Below, in pieces: positions 23,001-24,998 of a stretch of DNA of 24,998 nt. Source of the DNA: Neelides folsomi (taxonomy: Eukaryota; Arthropoda; Collembola; Neelipleona; Neelidae). Made by a program: the position numbers and the translations under genes. The stretch is from assembly GCA_034687125.1 (NCBI GenBank), contig JAQGBZ010000629.1:1-24998 (forward strand), written 5' to 3'. Positions within the stretch are counted from its first letter, which is position 1; each line of letters begins with the position of its first letter. The notes under the pieces are model-generated. The model was not told the origin of the DNA. It worked only from the letters and a program-made list of their open reading frames with translations, and searched no databases.

Positions 23001-24687
23001 AAGAGGGAAAACCCCCAAAGAGCAGAACAAGGATGAAAAATGGAGAAAGGTTGGACTTGAGCTCCACATCTATTATATTTAGTCAAAGGCATTGAGGTTT
23101 TCCCATAAAGAATATTTATCCTTAAATAAGCATTAAAATGAATGGGGAGAATCCGGAGAGTTTGTTGAGGGAGGGAAAGTCGAGACAAAAAGGTTCGCCC
23201 TGAGATTTATAAATAATCGTTTTACAGCTCCCGATGTAAATTACGTTGTTGGCGAAATTGTTATGGGAGAAATAAAACTTAGTGAACATGGAAAGATTAA
23301 TCCGGATCCGACTCCCGCCCGGACCAAAATGAATGAAAAATGAGGGAAGTGAAAAAAGTTTTACATAGATATTTAATATCAAACTTTTGGGTAAGAGCGG
23401 AAAGAAAGTTTAAATGGAGGAATTTTATTTTTCAAAAGAACCTCATTTATCGGCTCAACACCCTTCTTGCCTTTAAAAAATTAAAGTTCTTAATCATTCA
23501 AAGAACTCAAACCAAGGGTGTTTAGCCCTCTCCACATTGAGTATTCAACGGACGACTTTGTTGGAAAAAGTAAATTATCGGTCGAGAGGAAATTGAGTGA
23601 TGAAGAACTGAACGAGGGATTAATCATACCAAATTGCCTCCGCTCTTCCTAATGAACTTCCCTCAAGAGTCAAAGGTTCGTAATGAGGCACACCAAGGGG
23701 TTAAATTCCCTTCGCCCCCATCCAACTCCAAATTAAACCTTCAAAGTCTTTTCCCTATAATATTAATATTTGATGGCCAGCCCTCAAATACCGGATTTTC
23801 CCTCCTTGTCAGCTATGTTATGCATATTTAACATAGACCTCATTTACATTTAACAACTAATGGAACTCTTTGATTTTTTTCCAACAAATAAACTTCATTC
23901 TAAACTTAAATCAAATACAGATGCTTCAACTTATAATAATATTAATATTTTAAACTTAAATGAGTAAAATAAGGAGAGTAATCTAAAATTCTCAAAAGAT
24001 TTAATTTCTAATAGGTAATTTATCCTTTTGAAAATCTAGAGATTGAAATGGGCAGAACAACATTTATAGATAACCAAAATTTTGCAAGGTTATGAAGATG
24101 TTAAAAGGTTTTGATAGACAAATTTGATTTTGGAGAATTTATGGAATGAATAAAAAGTGAATGATTTAATGGAAGTTTTCCCTGAGTGAGTTAGTGGACT
24201 GATTAGAACAATGATCGTTTTATGGGTTTGGATGGAAAGTTGGGGAAAGGATCTGTAACTGCTCCCTGCGGTATGATTGGTGATCAAGGCCCATTCAAGG
24301 CCCCTTCTACCTTAAAGGATTCAAAGATCTGCAAAAAGGCTCAACGGCCGTTTGGGCAAAAGTTGAAAGGGAAAAAACCCGCGACTGTGAAACAAAAGGT
24401 CTACACTTCAAATGGCTCTTTGGAGGATCGCGGCGGAACGTTAAAGAGAATTTATCCTCGGAGCCGCTATAGGGAAAAATTGGATAGACATTATCCGGAG
24501 GAGAAAAAGACATCTCGAAAACTCGAAACTCACACGAACCATAATGTTTTCTGTCTGATGAGAAAAGGGTTTGTTGAGGAGGGAAGATAGGAACCTTATC
24601 ACTTAACACATCAGCCGGAATCAGCCCAACTACTCCGGCTATTAGAGATGTGAGGAGAAAACAAATTGCGGACTTTTCACTTTTCAT
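1878..24687 (-). CDS. pHCl: pH-sensitive chloride channel (pHCl-type Cys-loop anion channel) subunit, 11-exon gene
   Basis: The product is a subunit of a pentameric plasma-membrane Cys-loop receptor that passes chloride. The joined exons (1398 nt with stop, about 465 residues) show, in order: a signal peptide (1-28), a ligand-binding domain with LLNPKRYD near 63-70 and WVPDVYFVKHGDF at 159-171, a Cys-loop (Cys202-Cys216, 13 residues between), a second disulfide pair in loop C (Cys262-Cys273), M1 (about 286-308), PAR (314-316) just before M2, M3 (about 350-370), a short intracellular loop and M4 (about 441-459). PAR is the family hallmark of anion selectivity. The run from WVPDVYFVKHGDF to LWPNGTVTYTTR, and LEWNAVPARVM followed by SNGFRSTLPVVSNLTAM, match what I know of arthropod pHCl subunits more than RDL, GluCl or HisCl. 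N-glycosylation sequons lie at N82, N121, N187, N257, N263 and N270. Length is normal for the family. In flies, channels of this group are modulated by extracellular protons; the ligand here is unknown. Splice phases agree at all ten junctions. The weak points are E1, the E2 acceptor and the E10 donor. Confidence 0.9.
2110..2205 (-). CDS. pHCl: pHCl exon 10: cysteine-containing cytoplasmic loop segment, possible cassette exon
   Basis: The acceptor GAATCAG|GCG (no good pyrimidine tract) and donor CATCTT|GTTAAT enclose 96 nt, or 32 codons, phase 0 at both ends. The peptide is ASPVGSLAPAGPHPTEV and then TVTCTQCGPSPCTHL (391-422), with a C-x2-C-x4-C arrangement in the M3-M4 loop. A second donor, TGC|GTAATG (exon end 2095), is equally plausible, also in phase 0, and would add VNENC. 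Because skipping keeps the frame and both splice sites are weak, alternative use is likely. No known domain is recognised. Confidence 0.75.
2311..2488 (-). CDS. pHCl: pHCl exon 9: M2-M3 linker, M3 and start of the cytoplasmic loop
   Basis: It lies between acceptor TTATAACAG|C and donor GCTCAG|GTTCAC. It encodes SNGFRSTLPVVSNLTAM (M2-M3 linker), M3 (W350 to about 370, with FIYASLLEFVFVNY), then the basic GRKRPRRAS and a Thr/Pro-rich stretch (PTPTPHSSAQ) to residue 390. It ends in phase 0. At the M3 position where many highly ivermectin-sensitive GluCls carry Gly, this protein has Ala360 (alignment FVFGALLEF with FIYASLLEF). Confidence 0.97.
2489..3116 (-). other. pHCl intron 8 (628 bp)
   Basis: This intron separates M2 from the M2-M3 linker. 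It is AT-rich and holds a small 10-bp tandem duplication (TACTTGTAGG twice, about 2795-2814). I see no gene in it. Confidence 0.8.
3117..3303 (-). CDS. pHCl: pHCl exon 8: M1, PAR motif and M2
   Basis: It lies between acceptor GTATTTATAG|GT and donor CACCAG|GTTTTG. It encodes NYSCLNVKLMFNRD (Cys273 closing the loop-C disulfide), then the M1 helix (FYFTTVFIPDIILVTSSFITF region), then LEWNAVPARVM and M2 (GVTTMLNFFTT), residues 270-330. Pro-Ala-Arg at 314-316 is the selectivity motif of anionic channels; cation channels carry Glu there. The intron cuts the Ser331 codon after M2, AG|C. Confidence 0.97.
3454..3591 (-). CDS. pHCl: pHCl exon 7: loop F to loop C
   Basis: The acceptor is ATGACAG|TT and the donor AGAG|GTAAAT. 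It encodes residues 224-268, including SHENDALEFRW, PQLSFLNAYL and KNETSYCNSSHWR. Cys262 is the first cysteine of the second disulfide found in GlyR-, GluCl- and HisCl-like anion channels; its partner Cys273 is in exon 8. There are two glycosylation sequons (N257, N263). Starting phase 1 makes Ile223 with exon 6. Confidence 0.94.
3740..3822 (-). CDS. pHCl: pHCl exon 6: Cys-loop
   Basis: It lies between acceptor TTATCCGCAG|T and donor AGCA|GTAAGT. It encodes RHLILSCRGDLGIFPFDDPE and then CSFSIES (196-222). Cys202 and Cys216 are separated by 13 residues, with the invariant F/Y-P-x-D core here as FPFDD. This is the signature Cys-loop that contacts the pore domain. Start phase 2 and end phase 1 match its neighbours. 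Confidence 0.96.
5504..6946. repeat. about 1.4-kb imperfect palindrome around a Tc1/mariner fragment
   Basis: Two arms pair in inverted orientation: about 5737-6019 with about 6431-6695 (for example TTATACAATTGAATTATTATT on the left, and its reverse complement on the right). An outer pair, about 5504-5550 with 6905-6946, shares roughly 40 bases including GTGTACTAACTAGATGTGTA. The arms are diverged, with small gaps. The centre (about 6020-6430) holds the transposase tail. This looks like an old element with long terminal inverted repeats, or two opposed copies, and possibly nested insertions. Confidence 0.6.
6069..6248 (-). pseudogene. Tc1/mariner-type transposase C-terminal fragment, broken
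   Basis: The minus-strand frame from 6248 to a stop at 6069-6071 reads SGVWKVLKHEWSKIDLQ, RTRKVYDAWK, then an internal TGA (6144-6146), then RGRQVVKQSGQHIENV. The pattern W-x-VLK-x-EW-x-KI ... AW-x-x-R-x-x-V ... G-x-HIE is the familiar C-terminal end of Tc1/mariner transposases. An in-frame stop at 6249-6251 and the lack of any catalytic DDE/D domain show a truncated, dead copy. The adjacent ATACAGAGGGTGGCTAAAG (about 6017-6035) resembles an element terminus next to a TA. Confidence 0.65.
6770..6960. repeat. degenerate GTGTA/TTAG-rich repeat stretch
   Basis: Variants of GTGTACTA, GTGTAGTGTGTA and TATTTAGATGTA recur irregularly. Part of it (6905-6946) is the inverted partner of about 5504-5550. 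It is a degenerate simple-repeat region, with no coding potential seen. Confidence 0.5.
8455..8674 (+). CDS. possible plus-strand exon of an unidentified gene, nested in pHCl intron 5
   Basis: A 73-codon open stretch is bounded by a good acceptor (GGTTCTTTTTAG|CCT) and a donor (CGGG|GTAAAT). If not spliced, it ends two codons later at TAA (8680-8682), beside AATAAA at 8678-8683. The peptide has a balanced protein-like composition: PSWDEDLAVVYTFEFYSIAQ, then a stretch with RQEFQCRVANYIYDNISSD, then PNSLGLLPMSHPPSGSEIYR. The minus-strand frames are all interrupted. I do not recognise the family, and found no partner exons nearby. It may be an exon of a gene on the opposite strand, a relic, or chance: an open run of this length is expected occasionally by chance. 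Confidence 0.3.
9743..10032 (-). CDS. pHCl: pHCl exon 5: core of the ligand-binding domain
   Basis: The exon lies between acceptor GGTTTCAG|AAA and donor ACTCG|GTCAGT and is the largest coding exon. It encodes residues 99-194. It starts KYEVEFLIYFVWIDARLKF (strand beta-2 with the family's W-x-D-x-RL motif). It continues through a basic RAHPRRRPYLD segment, then WVPDVYFVKHGDFRANLDP (loop A region, 159 onward), and ends LWPNGTVTYTT (loop E region). HGDFRANLDPVN is the stretch I consider most characteristic of pHCl. The split codon CG|T gives Arg195. A 5.9-kb intron follows. Confidence 0.95.
10033..11334 (-). other. pHCl intron 4 (1.3 kb)
   Basis: It contains a 14-bp-stem hairpin (10412-10446), a repeated ATTATACCAT motif (about 10316-10334) and a 124-codon minus-strand ORF (10554-10928) without recognisable domain. 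Exons 4 and 5 join in frame without it. Confidence 0.8.
10412..10446. repeat. 35-nt near-perfect hairpin
   Basis: The arms ATCTGGTTCATTCA and TGAATGAGCCAGAT pair over 14 positions with a single G-T pair, around a 7-nt loop GCTTGAG. It lies inside pHCl intron 4 and could form a stem in either strand's RNA. Function unknown. Confidence 0.6.
11335..11399 (-). CDS. pHCl: pHCl exon 4: first beta strand of the ligand-binding domain
   Basis: It runs from acceptor GAATTTCAG|AT to donor TTG|GTGAGT. With the last base of exon 3 it encodes Asp77 and then ELPVNVSVLLLSLSSPDESS and L (78-98). The pattern PVxVxVxxxxLSxxSxDE is that of strand beta-1 and the turn into beta-2 in this superfamily. It contains one N-glycosylation sequon (N82-V-S). 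It ends in phase 0, directly joined to exon 5 (KYEVEF...). Confidence 0.85.
11400..11846 (-). other. pHCl intron 3 (447 bp)
   Basis: This is AT-rich intron sequence between exons 3 and 4. I see no gene or clear repeat. Confidence 0.8.
11847..11935 (-). CDS. pHCl: pHCl exon 3: N-terminal helix of the ligand-binding domain
   Basis: The exon sits between acceptor TATTTTAG|G and donor ATTG|GTAAGG, both good. It encodes ISSDFSEKAALDILLNPKRY and then DVRLLPPS (residues 48-76). The pattern D-x-LL-x-x-x-RYD-x-R-x-x-PP is the conserved N-terminal helix and following linker of Cys-loop receptor subunits. Start phase 2 and end phase 1 fit exons 2 and 4. Confidence 0.85.
11936..14691 (-). other. pHCl intron 2 (2.8 kb)
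   Basis: I recognise no gene here. An 18-base string in it (GTTTGAATGGGATTTTTG, about 12697-12714) recurs with one change in intron 4 (GTTTGAACGGGATTTTTG, about 10728-10745). TTCCATTACAT is repeated near 13877 and 13895. Confidence 0.7.
14692..14746 (-). CDS. pHCl: pHCl exon 2: acidic N-terminal segment
   Basis: It encodes residues 30-46, ending in the acidic run FEDVDAEDIFPR, just after the signal peptide. The donor CGCAG|GTTTGT is good and leaves AG, which joins the G of exon 3 to make Arg47. An in-frame TGA at 14751-14753 forces the acceptor to lie just downstream. Two AGs are possible: GACGAG|GA (phase 1, used here) and TTTGAG|GAC (phase 0, start 14730). Neither has a strong pyrimidine tract, so the 5' edge is uncertain. 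The peptide itself reads well into exon 3 (PRR-ISSDFSEKAALDILL). Confidence 0.6.
15249..15279. repeat. duplicated GTTCGCAAGAAC motif
   Basis: Two exact copies of the near-palindrome GTTCGCAAGAAC (15249-15260 and 15268-15279) are separated by AAGAATT. They are flanked by CAAAG (15245-15249) and CTTTG (15284-15288), which are also inverted. It has a look of paired TTC/GAA blocks like heat-shock elements, but the spacing (four bases between TTC and GAA) is not the standard two. Confidence 0.5.
24222..24590 (+). other. 122-codon plus-strand ORF, antisense to the signal-peptide ORF; coding status unclear
   Basis: An ATG-started frame runs to TAG at 24588-24590. The peptide is very basic, with Lys/Arg clusters (KLKGKKPATVKQKV, RIYPRSRYREKLDRH) and no recognised domain, signal peptide or membrane segment. 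It overlaps a minus-strand 145-codon ORF (24307-24744), so at least one of the two is likely to be an artefact. Confidence 0.2.
24603..24687 (-). CDS. pHCl: pHCl exon 1 (tentative): signal peptide
   Basis: The exon reads from ATG at 24685-24687 and gives 28 codons plus one base. The peptide begins MKSEKSAICFLLTSLIAGVV and continues to a small-residue/proline region (GLIPAD), which is a typical secretory signal peptide: charged n-region, hydrophobic core, polar end. A donor A|GTGATA at 24601-24602 leaves phase 1, which matches the phase-1 start of exon 2 and gives Arg29. An in-frame upstream ATG (24742-24744) would add 19 residues and bury the signal, so I prefer the second Met. The distance to exon 2 is 9.9 kb. 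Two other donors, AAG|GTTCCT (exon end 24595) and GAT|GTGTTA (exon end 24609), are phase 0 and would need the other exon 2 acceptor. It could instead belong to a separate secreted 126-145 residue ORF. Confidence 0.4.
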
Positions 24688-24998
24688 ACAAACTCCATAT
24701 CTCTCCTTCCTCACTCTTATTTGACCATGTACTTGTATGTTCATAGACTCTAGATAAACATTGTACTACTATTATTTTCTAACTGCTTTTACAATCCGGT
24801 CTCTTATGTATAGATTCACCATAAAATAATATCTAACTGTACCAGTTATACCTAAGTGTATGGCATATCCTGGTACGAGTACGTTTTTTAAAATCCATTA
24901 TATTGAGGATCTGAACGTATGTACAGGATGATTCGTTAACGTTTGAACAGATGATTTACTAAATAATTTTAATGTGCAAACCCTCCATGTTTTCTATT
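24688..24998. other. region upstream of proposed pHCl exon 1, with a possible Tc1/mariner end
   Basis: If exon 1 is real, this holds its 5' UTR and promoter, but I see no convincing core promoter. Starting at a TA (24922-24923), the sequence TACAGGATGATTCGTTAACG resembles the terminus of a Tc1/mariner-type element that would extend beyond the window. No transposase is visible. Confidence 0.3.

Larger units (their letters stand above)
14747..24602 (-). other. proposed pHCl intron 1 / upstream region (9.9 kb)
   Basis: If exon 1 is right, this is the first intron; otherwise it is partly upstream DNA. I recognise no gene. GC-richer islands with overlapping ORFs on both strands lie near 18160-18660 and 21030-21500. 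A duplicated GTTCGCAAGAAC lies at 15249-15279. GTAAACCTTATA is duplicated near 15063-15103, and ATATTGTGGA is repeated near 22864-22884. The rest is AT-rich. Confidence 0.6.

Overview
The window is arthropod-like nuclear DNA: AT-rich, with many introns, long non-coding stretches, Tc1/mariner-type remnants and a small foldback element. I see no bacterial operons, rRNA, tRNA or CRISPR. AT-richness, intron structure and Tc1 debris would fit a crustacean such as a parasitic copepod (for example a sea louse), but the species is an inference and not proven by any sequence here.

The dominant feature is one minus-strand gene that spans almost the whole window (about 24.7 kb down to 1.88 kb). It encodes a Cys-loop ligand-gated anion channel subunit of the arthropod pH-sensitive chloride channel (pHCl) group. 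I reconstructed 11 coding exons whose phases join without a break: E1 24603-24687 (signal peptide, tentative), E2 14692-14746, E3 11847-11935, E4 11335-11399, E5 9743-10032, E6 3740-3822, E7 3454-3591, E8 3117-3303, E9 2311-2488, E10 2110-2205 and E11 1878-2009. They give a protein of about 465 residues. E3-E7 encode the extracellular domain, with the Cys-loop and a second disulfide in loop C. E8-E9 encode M1-M3, including the PAR anion-selectivity motif before M2. E10 is a short cytoplasmic cysteine-rich segment with phase 0 at both ends. E11 holds M4 and the stop.

Region by region: 1-1877 is AT-rich DNA downstream of the gene with a 187-bp foldback element (814-1000) and a possible polyA signal. 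1878-3822 is the compact 3' half of the gene (six exons, mostly short introns). 3823-9742 is one large intron (5.9 kb) holding a roughly 1.4-kb imperfect palindrome around a broken Tc1/mariner transposase tail (5504-6946) and a possible exon of an unidentified gene on the opposite strand (8455-8674). 9743-11935 holds E5, E4 and E3. 11936-14691 and 14747-24602 are long introns in which I recognise no gene. 24603-24998 holds the proposed first coding exon, inside a 145-codon minus-strand ORF that overlaps a 122-codon plus-strand ORF.

The core E3-E11 assignment is strong, from motif content plus splice-phase agreement. E1, the 5' edge of E2 and the 3' edge of E10 are the uncertain parts.
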